From contig NZ_BSPC01000015.1 of the NCBI RefSeq assembly GCF_030160835.1, positions 186,001 to 250,000 on the forward strand: DNA of 64,000 bases. Direction: 5' to 3'. The position numbers and the translations under genes were made by a program. This document shows positions 47,053 to 55,264 of the stretch, one piece after another. Within the stretch, counting starts at the first letter, position 1, and the number at the start of each line of letters is the position of its first letter. The stretch comes from Labrys miyagiensis (lineage in GTDB: Bacteria; Pseudomonadota; Alphaproteobacteria; Rhizobiales; Labraceae). A model generated the notes under the pieces. That model saw only the letters and a list, made by a program, of their open reading frames with translations. It did not search any database and was not told the DNA's origin.

Positions 47053-47130
47053 CTCCGGGTGCACGGGCATCCTGCCCGTTCTTCAACCGTGCCGCTTCCG
47101 AGAACGGGCAGGATGTCCATGCACCCGGAG
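47053..47130. repeat. REP/BIME-like inverted repeat between rsmB and guaA
   Basis: A 30-bp left arm (47053-47082) is mirrored by a 30-bp right arm (47101-47130) with two mismatches around an 18-bp loop. The core is ACGGGCATCCTGCCCGTTCT. It has the same layout as the copy after guaB but a different stem sequence, closer to the copy upstream of metY. The remaining gap to 47243 holds no clear gene. Confidence 0.85.
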
Positions 47131-47243
47131 AGTTTGCGCGTGTGCACCAATTTCCTCCCATTCCTCCCCATTTCATTGCTGTCATGCAAGAAAATCGGCA
47201 TGCCTCGGTTGCATCGGTGGCCCCGGTCGACTACCTCGCTCCC

Positions 47244-48794
47244 ATGACACACAACGCCATTCTCATCATCGATTTCGGTTCGCAAGTCACCCAGCTGATC
47301 GCTCGTCGCGTGCGCGAGGTCGGCGTCTATTGCGAGATCCATCCCTTCCAGTCGGCAGCGGAAGCCTTCGAGAGATTGAAGCCGAAAGGCGTGATCTTTT
47401 CGGGCGGCCCGGACTCGGTGACGCGGCCCGGCAGCCCGCGGGCGCCGCAGGCGGTGTTCGATTCCGGCGTGCCGATCCTCGCCATCTGCTACGGCCAGCA
47501 GACCCTGGCGACGCAGCTCGGCGGCAAGGTCGAGGGCGGGCATGCCGCCGAATTCGGCCGCGCCGATGTCGAGATCAAGGAGACGAGCCCGCTGTTCGAA
47601 GGCTTCTGGGAGGCCGGCAAGCGCTATCCGGTATGGATGAGCCATGGCGACCGGGTCACGCAACTGCCCGAAGGCTTCAAGGTGATCGGCACCTCGGAAA
47701 ACGCCCCTTACGCCATCGCGGTGAATGAGGAGCGCAGATATTACACCACCATGTTCCACCCCGAGGTGGTGCATACGCCTGACGGCGGCAAGCTCTTGCG
47801 CAACTTCGTCCAGAAGATCGCCGGCATCGAGCCGGACTGGACGATGTCGGCCTACCGCGCCGAGATGGTGGAGAAGATCAGGAAGCAGGTCGGCGCCGGC
47901 AAGGTGATCTGCGGCTTGTCGGGCGGCGTCGATTCCTCCGTGGCGGCCGTGCTCATCCACGAGGCGGTCGGCAACCAGCTCACCTGCGTCTATGTCGATC
48001 ACGGCTTGATGCGGGCAGGGGAGTCCGAGCAGGTCGTCGGCCTGTTCCGCGATCACTACAATATCCCGCTCGTCCACGTCGATGCGTCTGAGCTGTTCCT
48101 CGGCGCGCTCGCCGGTGTCGGCGACCCGGAAATCAAGCGCAAGACCATTGGTCGCCTGTTCATCGAGGTGTTCGAGGCCGAGGCAAAGAAGATCGGTGGC
48201 GCGGAATTCCTCGCCCAGGGTACGCTCTATCCCGACGTGATCGAGAGCGTCTCCTTCTCAGGCGGCCCCTCGGTGACCATCAAGTCGCACCACAATGTCG
48301 GCGGCCTGCCCGAACGCATGAACATGAAGCTGGTGGAGCCGCTGCGCGAACTCTTCAAGGACGAGGTGCGCGCGCTCGGCCGCGAGCTCGGCCTCACCGA
48401 AGCCTTTGTCGGCCGCCACCCGTTCCCGGGACCCGGCCTCGCCATCCGCATCCCCGGCGAGATCACGCGCGAAAAGCTCGACACGCTGCGCGCCGCCGAT
48501 GCCATCTATCTCGACGAGATCCGCAAGGCCGGCCTCTACGACAAGATCTGGCAGGCCTTCGCCGTGCTGCTCCCGGTGCGCACCGTCGGCGTGATGGGCG
48601 ATGGGCGCACCTATGACAGCGTCTGCGGACTGCGGGCGGTGACCTCGGTCGACGGCATGACGGCGGATTTCTTCCCCTTCGACATGAACTTTCTGGGCAG
48701 GGCGGCGACGCGGATCATCAACGAAGTGAAGGGCATCAACCGCGTGGTCTATGACGTGACGTCCAAGCCGCCCGGGACGATTGAGTGGGAATAA
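47244..48794 (+). CDS. guaA: GMP synthase (glutamine-hydrolysing)
   Basis: A 516-residue enzyme that aminates XMP to GMP. The N-terminal class I glutamine amidotransferase (residues 1-195) has the catalytic Cys C82 in [10 protein letters not shown] and the His-Glu pair in [11 protein letters not shown]. The ATP-pyrophosphatase domain holds the P-loop [10 protein letters not shown] starting at S226, and the C-terminal dimerisation domain ends in [10 protein letters not shown]. The ATG at 47244 ([14 protein letters not shown]) matches family starts; an ATG at 47184 would add 20 residues. A glutamine-dependent system with guaB. Confidence 0.97.
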   Translation: MTHNAILIIDFGSQVTQLIARRVREVGVYCEIHPFQSAAEAFERLKPKGVIFSGGPDSVTRPGSPRAPQAVFDSGVPILAICYGQQTLATQLGGKVEGGHAAEFGRADVEIKETSPLFEGFWEAGKRYPVWMSHGDRVTQLPEGFKVIGTSENAPYAIAVNEERRYYTTMFHPEVVHTPDGGKLLRNFVQKIAGIEPDWTMSAYRAEMVEKIRKQVGAGKVICGLSGGVDSSVAAVLIHEAVGNQLTCVYVDHGLMRAGESEQVVGLFRDHYNIPLVHVDASELFLGALAGVGDPEIKRKTIGRLFIEVFEAEAKKIGGAEFLAQGTLYPDVIESVSFSGGPSVTIKSHHNVGGLPERMNMKLVEPLRELFKDEVRALGRELGLTEAFVGRHPFPGPGLAIRIPGEITREKLDTLRAADAIYLDEIRKAGLYDKIWQAFAVLLPVRTVGVMGDGRTYDSVCGLRAVTSVDGMTADFFPFDMNFLGRAATRIINEVKGINRVVYDVTSKPPGTIEWE

Positions 48795-48926
48795 GGGGGG
48801 CGGGTGCTGTGGAGTAGAGTGGGATAGAGCAGCGTACCCAAAGCAATTGTTCTTCGCCGAAAGTGGTCGATAGTCGTCGTCAGGCGAGCAGAAAGCCGAT
48901 CCTCTTTGGCCGACGGACAGGTCACG

Positions 48927-49661
48927 CTAGCCAATCCGTCGGCGCTGCCCGGCGCGCAGCGTGTCAAAGACGTGCGCCGTGTCATTGTACTCACGAACGC
49001 GCACGATTTTTTCGCCCTCGAATTCGAAATAGACGTGATAGAGATTGTTATAAGCGGCTCCCTCGACCGTCTTCGCAAAGCCCTCAAGCTGCACTGCGAT
49101 CCGCTTTGGCTCGGCGACCATTGTCCCGATCTCGTAGCGAATCGGACCATCGAGTCTTGATTGGACAAACTTGAGCGCTTCCGGGAGCTTGTCGGTGCCC
49201 AGCGTCTCGCGTGTGGTCGGCAACCAATACGTCGCGTCGTCGCGGAACAGGGCGACCGCCCGCGGGATCTCTCCGGCCGAGTTGCGGAGGAAGAACTGCC
49301 GCACGACCTCCTTTTGCACCTCGACCAACGATTCATTTCGCATGGAATTGGTCGGCGCGTCCGGCTTAATGACGAACACCTCGTCGTAGAAGCTGACCTC
49401 CATGTCCTTGATCAGCATCTCACGAAACCTCGCCGTGTCTCCCTTTCCCTCCTGCCACGCGAGGTACTCCTCGTAGGCCGCCCGGCTGGTCCAGCGAGTT
49501 ATCGATATCACCTTGTTCTCGTTGTCCTGGTCGCGACAGAGGCGGATTTCCTCGCAACCGCCGTGGGCAATCGTGTCGGGTAAGGCCCGTTGCAGGGCTG
49601 CAAGGAGTTCGGCCGCACGGCCGGGCTTGGTGTGATGCAAGTTTGTCGCTTGAATGCTCAT
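48927..49661 (-). CDS. ABM-domain protein fused to a SnoaL-like domain
   Basis: A 244-residue protein with two small domains. Residues 1-100 resemble an antibiotic-biosynthesis-monooxygenase/dimeric alpha-beta barrel domain (LLAALQRALPDTIAHGGCEEIRL and ISITRWTSRAAYEEYLAWQEG). Residues 110-240 form a SnoaL/NTF2-like domain (VVRQFFLRNSAGEIPRAVALF, FRDDATYWLP, NLYHVYFEFEGEKIVRVREY). The start at 49661 has AGGAGG nine bases upstream, which lies partly in the tail of the hydrolase pseudogene. No cofactor motif is visible. It may act on a small hydrophobic substrate, but the function is not known. Confidence 0.75.
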   Translation of the reverse strand: MSIQATNLHHTKPGRAAELLAALQRALPDTIAHGGCEEIRLCRDQDNENKVISITRWTSRAAYEEYLAWQEGKGDTARFREMLIKDMEVSFYDEVFVIKPDAPTNSMRNESLVEVQKEVVRQFFLRNSAGEIPRAVALFRDDATYWLPTTRETLGTDKLPEALKFVQSRLDGPIRYEIGTMVAEPKRIAVQLEGFAKTVEGAAYNNLYHVYFEFEGEKIVRVREYNDTAHVFDTLRAGQRRRIG

Positions 49662-49678
49662 GATGACGTGCCTCCTAG

Positions 49679-50627
49679 TCAAAACGTTCTCAGGGCTCGG
49701 ATGCGGTCGGCGATAGCGCGGCGCGATACGTCGGCATCAGGCGCAAACAGCTCGAAACCGTGTGGAGCCCCGGGGGGAACGTGCAGCTCGGTTGGCACTT
49801 GCGTCTGTAGTCGCTGCACGTAAGCGACACTCTCGTCCCGGAAGATGTCGAGCTGCCCCACTTCGATGTAGGTCGGCGGCAGGCCGGAGAGATCGGTCGC
49901 GCGAGCAGGTGCCGCGTAGGCCTCAACGCCGTTTTTCCCTGCTCGCTCGCCGAGGAGAGCTCCCCATCCGGTGATGTTGTCGTCCAGGTCCAGGTGAGAA
50001 ACGGAGCGATCTCGGCATCTGGCTGCGTGTTGCGGTCGTCGAGCATCGGATAGATGAGGATTTGCGCCGCAATCGCCGGCCCCCCGCGATCACTCGCCAG
50101 GATTGCGGTCGCCGCGGCGAGGCCGCCGCCAGCGCTGTCCCCAATGATGGCGATGCGGGCAGGGTCGACGCCAAACTCCGGTGCATGATCGGCAAACCAT
50201 CGCAGCCCCGCGTAGCCATCCTCGACTGGCGTCGGGTGCGGATGCTCGGGTGGGAGCCGGTGATCTACAGCGAGAAGGGGCACGCCACTCGCCGAGACGT
50301 AGCGCCTTGAATCTTGTCATACACATCCACGCTTCCAAGCAGCATCCCGCCGCCATGGAGATAGAGTGCGGCCGATCCTGGCTGCGGGCCGCTTTTCTCG
50401 AACCATCGCAGCAGGATCGGCTCGCCGTCGTACGACGGGATCCGAATGTCGCGCGTGACCACGTCCGTCGGGACCGGCTGAAGAGCAGCCCACTCGCCGA
50501 ACATGGCGGTGCCGCCTTCACGGCGCGTGCGTCAGTCGCCGACGGGCGGGCGAGGTCGGACCTCGCCCAGCCCCGCGACCATTCGGTCGAGCGCAGCTGC
50601 GACCTGACGATCCATCGAAAGGACCAT
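49679..50627 (-). pseudogene. Alpha/beta hydrolase (HSL/lipase type) interrupted by a stop and two frameshifts
   Basis: Reading from a start at 50627 (MVLSMDRQVAAALDRM), the frame has a TGA at 50532-50534, resumes at MFGEWAALQPVPTDVV with LYLHGGGMLLGSVDVYDKI (the HGGG oxyanion motif), loses frame near 50308, continues as YVSASGVPLLAVDHRLPPEHPHP and IIGDSAGGGLAA (nucleophile GDSAGG), loses frame again near 49988 at FLTWTW, and ends with GQLDIFRDESVAYVQRL and PHGFELF (Asp and His) to the stop at 49679. All catalytic motifs survive, so the decay is recent or the lesions are sequence errors. Confidence 0.8.
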
Positions 50628-50663
50628 GGCGGCTTCCTTTCCTCGGCTTGCTTTAGCCCCGAC

Positions 50664-51077
50664 CTAGCCTGTGATGATCTTGCCGTCCCATTCCCCGCCG
50701 GCGGGGGATGAGGCGTGTTCATGGAACAGCTTCCACTCGCCGCCCCGCCGCTCGAAGCAGTCGGTCTGGCGCACCCAGGCGTGCTTGGTCTCGCCGTTCC
50801 TGAGCACGATCTTGGCCTTCTGGACCGTACAGACGATCCCGATGTCGCCGCTGATCTTCACATCCTCTTCGAGGATGTCGATGTCGCAGGATTTGAACCC
50901 GCTGAATACGCGGTCGAACATCTTCTTCGCCGGCCCAAGGCCCCTTGAAGCGAAGGCCGGAATGTCGAACCACAGCGCATCGTCCGCCCAGTGCCGCGTG
51001 CTTTGCTCGGCGGTCATGGACGTAGCCATTTCCTTCACGATGTCGGTGAGGGCCTTCTCGTCGGTGCTCTTGGTCAT
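50664..51077 (-). CDS. SnoaL-like/NTF2-fold protein
   Basis: A 137-residue single-domain protein of the SnoaL/NTF2-like type: TDIVKEMATSMTAEQSTRHW with ALWFDIPAF, then the strands DVKISGDIGIVCTVQKAKIV and KHAWVRQTDCFERRGGEWKLFHEH, the usual end of such folds. The ATG at 51077 has AGGAG six bases upstream. It is divergent from a LysR regulator with a TGGAAT/ATTCCA palindrome in the shared region, and the damaged hydrolase gene lies downstream on the same strand. These proteins serve as hydrolases, isomerases or ligand binders; the role here is unknown. Confidence 0.78.
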   Translation of the reverse strand: MTKSTDEKALTDIVKEMATSMTAEQSTRHWADDALWFDIPAFASRGLGPAKKMFDRVFSGFKSCDIDILEEDVKISGDIGIVCTVQKAKIVLRNGETKHAWVRQTDCFERRGGEWKLFHEHASSPAGGEWDGKIITG

Positions 51078-51169
51078 GGCGATCTCCTTTTCGAATGCGC
51101 CAGGGGGCTTTCCTCCGGCGGATGACAAAAGAACTAGTCTTTCCTTGGACGAGGGGGTAGAAAGCCAAT

Positions 51170-51188
51170 TGGAATAGAATCAATTCCA
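51170..51188. promoter_or_regulatory. LysR-type operator candidate
   Basis: TGGAAT (51170-51175) and ATTCCA (51183-51188) form a 19-bp inverted repeat with a 7-bp centre, containing a T-N11-A core as in LysR-regulator boxes. It lies 25 bp before the LysR gene start and 92 bp before the divergent SnoaL-like gene. Confidence 0.6.
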
Positions 51189-51213
51189 CTATAGGAATGG
51201 GTGGGAGACGCGG

Positions 51214-52116
51214 ATGGACCGTATGGGCGCCATCGGCCTGTTCGTCCGGGTGGTGGACGCCGGAAGCTTTTCCGCTGTGGCCCGCACCTTAAGCGTCGGG
51301 CAACCGGCGGTGAGCAAGCAGATCGCGGCTCTCGAAGCATACCTCGGCGCGCAGCTGCTGCAGCGGACGTCCCGCAGCCTGACCCTTACCGAGGCCGGCC
51401 GTGACTTCTACGAGTCCGGCGTGCGACTGTTAGGCGACCTCGAAGCTGCGGAGTCCCGTGTCGGACGCGGCGTCGTCGCGCCATCCGGCCTGGTAAGGGC
51501 CAATGTGACGCCCGTGTTCGGCCGGCTCTATATCGTGCCTCGGTTGAGCGCGTTTTTTGCCAGCTACTCCGGGGTATCCGTCGAACTGGTCGTCACCGAT
51601 CACCTGGTCAACCTGATCGAAGGAGGCGTCGATCTCGGCATCCACAATGGCGAACTATCGGATTCCAGCCTGATCGCCAGGAAGATTGCCCAGACGCCTA
51701 TCGTCACCGTCGCCACCCCCACCTACTTGGCGAAACATGGCGAGCCGCAGACGCCCGACGATCTGGAACGCCACGCTTGCGTGATCTATGCGCCCGATGG
51801 CGCGCCGCGCGTCTGGGAGTTTTCGGGCCGCTTCGGTCCCATCGTCCACCACCCAATGGGCGCCTTCCGCACCAACGATGCGGAGCAGATCCGCGCTGCC
51901 GTCCTGGCTGGCCTGGGCCTAGCGCACACACCGGGCTGGCTGTTTGCCGCGGAGATCGCCTCCGGAACTGTGCGGGAGGTGTTGAAGGATTACTCGCGCC
52001 CAAAGCTTGCGATCAGCGCGGTCAGGCCCAACGGAAGGTTCCTCGCCAGCAAGGTCAGGGTCTTCATCGATTTTCTGGCTGAAATTTTCGCTGAAGAGCC
52101 CAGTCTAGCCCTCTAG
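51214..52116 (+). CDS. LysR family transcriptional regulator
   Basis: A 300-residue regulator. The winged helix-turn-helix at residues 1-60 reads FVRVVDAGSFSAVARTL, SVGQPAVSKQIAALEAYLGAQLLQR and LTLTEAGRDFY. The C-terminal periplasmic-binding-like effector domain begins GLVRANVTPVFGRLYIVP and includes VVTDHLVNLIEGGVDLGI. This is the CrgA/AaeR-like subgroup. It probably controls the divergent SnoaL-like gene and itself through the palindrome at 51170-51188. The inducer is unknown. Confidence 0.93.
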   Translation: MDRMGAIGLFVRVVDAGSFSAVARTLSVGQPAVSKQIAALEAYLGAQLLQRTSRSLTLTEAGRDFYESGVRLLGDLEAAESRVGRGVVAPSGLVRANVTPVFGRLYIVPRLSAFFASYSGVSVELVVTDHLVNLIEGGVDLGIHNGELSDSSLIARKIAQTPIVTVATPTYLAKHGEPQTPDDLERHACVIYAPDGAPRVWEFSGRFGPIVHHPMGAFRTNDAEQIRAAVLAGLGLAHTPGWLFAAEIASGTVREVLKDYSRPKLAISAVRPNGRFLASKVRVFIDFLAEIFAEEPSLAL

Positions 52117-52685
52117 CCGGCCGACACTCTGGTCGTTGCTGCGGTTCGTTATTTTCGCGGCCGAGAGCAAGGATGATCGTCATGATTAAGATACGACAAG
52201 CGGTAAGTTGCCGGACGGTTGACGGTCTTTTTTTGCGAGGCTGAGCGACGCCGTTCTCGTTGAGTAAAAGCGAGATTGACCAATCGATGCCGATAGTCGC
52301 TGAAACCGAGAAAATCGCGGATCGTCGAAATTCGCCTTTGAATTCAAGAGCGCGAATTTCTGACGGATCGGGAAGACGGTCCTTCGCAGCGTGCAGAAAA
52401 TTTTTGCACTTGAAATTCAGCGCGTTACGATCGCTCGGAACAATCGAGTGGGAGTGATTTTTGCCTATCCGAGGGTATCCAAATCTACGACACGGTACGA
52501 CGTAACCCGTTGATAGAAGTTCATTTTCCTGCCGATGCCTAGCTGCGTCCGACCGTTGCAACTGGCGTTGCAGAACTCGGCAAAGCACACGCCTTCGAGA
52601 TCACTTCCAAAAAATCTTCTACGTCGCGATCCGTTTCCACCCTTCGGATCGTCCTTGGTGTGTCCGAAACACAAGGAGACATGCC
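52117..52685. other. Intergenic region of 570 bp with inverted repeats, no gene seen
   Basis: AT-richer than its surroundings. No frame has convincing coding character. It contains GAAATTCGC (52327-52335) mirrored by GCGAATTTC (52352-52360) around a central TTGAATTCAA, and a near-palindrome GTGCAGAAAATTTTTGCAC at about 52393-52411. A Shine-Dalgarno (AAGGAG) at the right end belongs to the next gene. Confidence 0.5.
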
Positions 52686-52991
52686 ATGTCCGACGAGTCG
52701 GTTATCTTGATCAATATGCTGAAGGTCAAACCCGGGAAGCAGGATGCGCTGGTCGCGCTCTTGCGGCAGAACACCGACGCCGTGATCCGCACGCTCCCCG
52801 GCTGGAAGACGACCCGGCTAATCGCGGCAAGGGACGGCGCCGGCGTCGTGATCTACTCCGAGTGGGAGACCCCAGCAGCCGTCGAGGCGATGCGCGGCGA
52901 TCCGCGCATGAAGGCCTATCTCCCGAAGATCAGCGAGCTGGCGAGCTTGGACTCGATCATGGGCTCGGCGGTGTTGAGCGAAACCCGGTAA
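52686..52991 (+). CDS. Antibiotic biosynthesis monooxygenase (ABM) domain protein
   Basis: A 101-residue single-domain dimeric alpha-beta barrel protein: ILINMLKVKPGKQDALVALLRQNTD (split here), a Trp in LPGWKTTRL, VIYSEWETPAAVEAM with the conserved S/Q-E-W pattern, and the C-terminal helix. The ATG at 52686 is preceded by AAGGAG. Members include cofactor-free monooxygenases and haem-degrading enzymes; the sequence does not say which. It is followed by an EthD-like gene and a hydrolase gene on the same strand, so an operon is plausible. Confidence 0.82.
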   Translation: MSDESVILINMLKVKPGKQDALVALLRQNTDAVIRTLPGWKTTRLIAARDGAGVVIYSEWETPAAVEAMRGDPRMKAYLPKISELASLDSIMGSAVLSETR

Positions 52992-53043
52992 GTGGGACCA
53001 CACAAGCAAGTTTGCATCACACAACTAGCAAAGGAGAACCGCG

Positions 53044-53358
53044 ATGGCTCGCATGGTCGTGATCTACCGGACACCGAGTGACGTCGAGGCGTTTGACCGA
53101 CATTACTTCGATATCCACGTGCCTCTCGCCAAGAAGATTCCGGGTCTCAGGAAATACGAGGTCAGCGACGGCCCCATCGCAACGCCGGTAGGGAGCTCGA
53201 ATGTTCATCGCATCGGAACGCTGTATTTCGACGACCTTGCGGCGATCGAAAAGGCGTTTGCAAGCCCGGAGGGACAGGCGGCTCGGGCGGATCGCCGACT
53301 TCTTGCGCCTGATGACTCGGGCGTTCAAATGTTCCTTTTCGACAACAGGGAGGTCTGA
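53044..53358 (+). CDS. EthD family protein
   Basis: A 104-residue protein of the EthD ferredoxin-like fold: MVVIYRTPSDVEAFDRHYFDIHVPLAKKIPGL (shown in parts: AFDRHYFDIHVPLAK is the family phrase), RKYEVSDGP, and IGTLYFDDLAAIEKAFASPEG. EthD proteins are linked to ether degradation and to other small-molecule oxidations, with unclear catalytic roles. The ATG at 53044 is preceded by AAGGAG. It is likely co-transcribed with the ABM protein upstream and the alpha/beta hydrolase downstream. Confidence 0.85.
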   Translation: MARMVVIYRTPSDVEAFDRHYFDIHVPLAKKIPGLRKYEVSDGPIATPVGSSNVHRIGTLYFDDLAAIEKAFASPEGQAARADRRLLAPDDSGVQMFLFDNREV

Positions 53359-53459
53359 ACCCTTCTCCCTTTGTTCGTCTCGGCGAGCGAGGGCAAAATG
53401 GCGGGCGACCGGTGATGCAGGTCGTATAGATCGTAAGAGCAGACGAAGAGAGCGCAGTG

Positions 53460-54347
53460 ATGTCGGCAACCAAAGCAGTTTTTGTCCTGGTCCATGGCGG
53501 CTGGCACAACCATTCGGCGTGGGACAGAGTTACGCCACTCCTTGAAGCCAACGGCTTCGCGGCCTTGACGCTCGACCTTCCCGGCGCGGGGGCACATGCG
53601 GTAGCACCAGCATCGCTCGGTCTTCGCCCATTCGACCTCGCGGCGTTCGCCGCCGAGCGGTCGCCCATCGCCGGCGTCACGCAGGAGGAGCGGACGCAGG
53701 CGGTCGTCAAGCTGGTAAAGGAAGCTGCGTCACTCAGCGACGGCAAGGTCATCCTGGTCGGGCACTCGGCCGGCGGGATGACGGTTTCGGCGGTCGCCGA
53801 GCAGGTTCCGAACCTGCTTCTCGCGGTCGTATATCTTGCCGGGTTCATGGTGCCGAACGGCATGCCGTTGCTCGCAATGCTCCAGCATGAAACCCTGTCT
53901 TCGGCTCTGGCGCCTTCGCTGTTCGTGGGCGACCCCGCCGCCATCGGCGCGACAAGGATCCATGCCGGATCAACCGATGAAGCCTACAGATCGCTGCTCA
54001 AGGCTTCGTTCTATGGCGACGTGTCGGAGTCCGAATTCGCGCATGCGGCGTCGCAGCTTCATTGCGACGAATCGAACGCCGGCGCCTTGGCCCCATCGCA
54101 AATTACGCCTGGAAGATTTGGCACGGTGCCGCGCCATTACATCCGTTGCACACAGGATCGCGCGATTCCGTTGACCGGTCAGGATCACATGATCGCGACG
54201 GTTGACGGTGCCATCGGCGGCAAGACAATGACCCACACATTGGAAAGCAGCCACTCGCCATTCCTGTCGCAACCGGCCACACTGTCGAAGATTCTCATCG
54301 ACATTCATGCCCAATCCCTGGCGCAACAGAGCGCGGAAGCGCCGTAG
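53460..54347 (+). CDS. Alpha/beta hydrolase (hydroxynitrile lyase/salicylate esterase-like)
   Basis: A 295-residue alpha/beta hydrolase. It begins VFVLVHGGWHNHSAWDRV (oxyanion HGG), has the nucleophile elbow VGHSAGGMT, and LESSHSPFLSQP with the catalytic His near the C-terminus. This is the plant-esterase/hydroxynitrile-lyase-like class, where the HSP motif is typical. No signal peptide is evident. The ATG at 53460 is used; an overlapping GTG at 53457 is possible. Its stop is 10 bp before the ECF sigma factor gene, suggesting co-transcription. Confidence 0.86.
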   Translation: MSATKAVFVLVHGGWHNHSAWDRVTPLLEANGFAALTLDLPGAGAHAVAPASLGLRPFDLAAFAAERSPIAGVTQEERTQAVVKLVKEAASLSDGKVILVGHSAGGMTVSAVAEQVPNLLLAVVYLAGFMVPNGMPLLAMLQHETLSSALAPSLFVGDPAAIGATRIHAGSTDEAYRSLLKASFYGDVSESEFAHAASQLHCDESNAGALAPSQITPGRFGTVPRHYIRCTQDRAIPLTGQDHMIATVDGAIGGKTMTHTLESSHSPFLSQPATLSKILIDIHAQSLAQQSAEAP

Positions 54348-54357
54348 GTCTCGATAC

Positions 54358-55215
54358 ATGAACACAGATGAATTCGAGGATCGTCTGAAAGCGATGCGAC
54401 CACGCCTTCATCGCTACTGCGCGCGCATGACGGGATCGGCGATCACCGGCGAGGATGTGTTGCAGGATACCGTCGTCAAGGCCCTTCAGGCGCGAGCCCA
54501 GGGCGCCGGAGTGGATAATCTCGAGGGCTGGCTGTTTCGCATCGCCCACAATGCGAGCCTCGATTTCCTGCGCGACAGGGCCCGGAACACGGTCGTTCCG
54601 CTCACCGAAGACGTCGAAGCGGCGCCCATACCCGAGGCGGACATCGTCGCGATCAGCTTTCGGACGTTTCTGCTTCTGCCCGAACTTCAGCGCTGCGCGG
54701 TGATCCTCAAGGATGTCCTGGGTTATTCGGTCGACGAGATTGCAAGCATCGCCGAGTGCTCTCCGGCAGCCGCCAAATCGGCGCTTCAGCGCGGGCGCGC
54801 GGCGCTGCGGCAACTCGCGCAGGCACCCGACGACACCCGGCTGCCGCTGATGTCCGGTTCCGACCGGCGGAAGATCGCCGCCTATGTCGAGCTTTTTCGG
54901 AGCGGCGATTTCGACGCAATCCGCGCCATGCTCGCCGATGACGTCAAGCTCGATCTGGTGAACCGGCTGCAACTGGAAGGGCGCGACAAGATTGGCCTCT
55001 ATTTCACGCGCTATGCGGAAGAGACGAGATGGCGGTTCGCCTTCGGCGCGGTTGAAGGACAGCCGGCCATGCTGGTCTTCGACGGCACCGGTCCGATGGA
55101 AAGACCGGCGCATTTTGTCCTGATCGACTGGTCGGAAAGCCGGATCATCGAGATCCGGGATTTCCTGTTCGCTCCCTATGTGCTCGAAGCCATAGATTGG
55201 GTGCGGCTAGGCTGA
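54358..55215 (+). CDS. ECF sigma factor with a SnoaL-like C-terminal domain (SigJ/ECF41-like)
   Basis: A 285-residue extracytoplasmic-function-type sigma factor. Sigma-2 lies at residues 8-75 (RPRLHRYCARMTGS, GEDVLQDTVVKAL, GWLFRIAHNASLDFLR), sigma-4 at about 100-150 (LPELQRCAVILKDVLGYSVDEIA and SPAAAKSALQRGRAALRQL). Residues 165-285 form a SnoaL-like domain (YVELFRSGDFDAIRAML). Such fused domains can regulate sigma activity without an anti-sigma factor, and none is encoded next to it. The ATG at 54358 follows the hydrolase gene by 10 bp. Confidence 0.85.
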   Translation: MNTDEFEDRLKAMRPRLHRYCARMTGSAITGEDVLQDTVVKALQARAQGAGVDNLEGWLFRIAHNASLDFLRDRARNTVVPLTEDVEAAPIPEADIVAISFRTFLLLPELQRCAVILKDVLGYSVDEIASIAECSPAAAKSALQRGRAALRQLAQAPDDTRLPLMSGSDRRKIAAYVELFRSGDFDAIRAMLADDVKLDLVNRLQLEGRDKIGLYFTRYAEETRWRFAFGAVEGQPAMLVFDGTGPMERPAHFVLIDWSESRIIEIRDFLFAPYVLEAIDWVRLG

Positions 55216-55264
55216 AAGGTTACTCAACCAGTCATTCTGCGAACAAAAAGCCAGGACACTAGGC

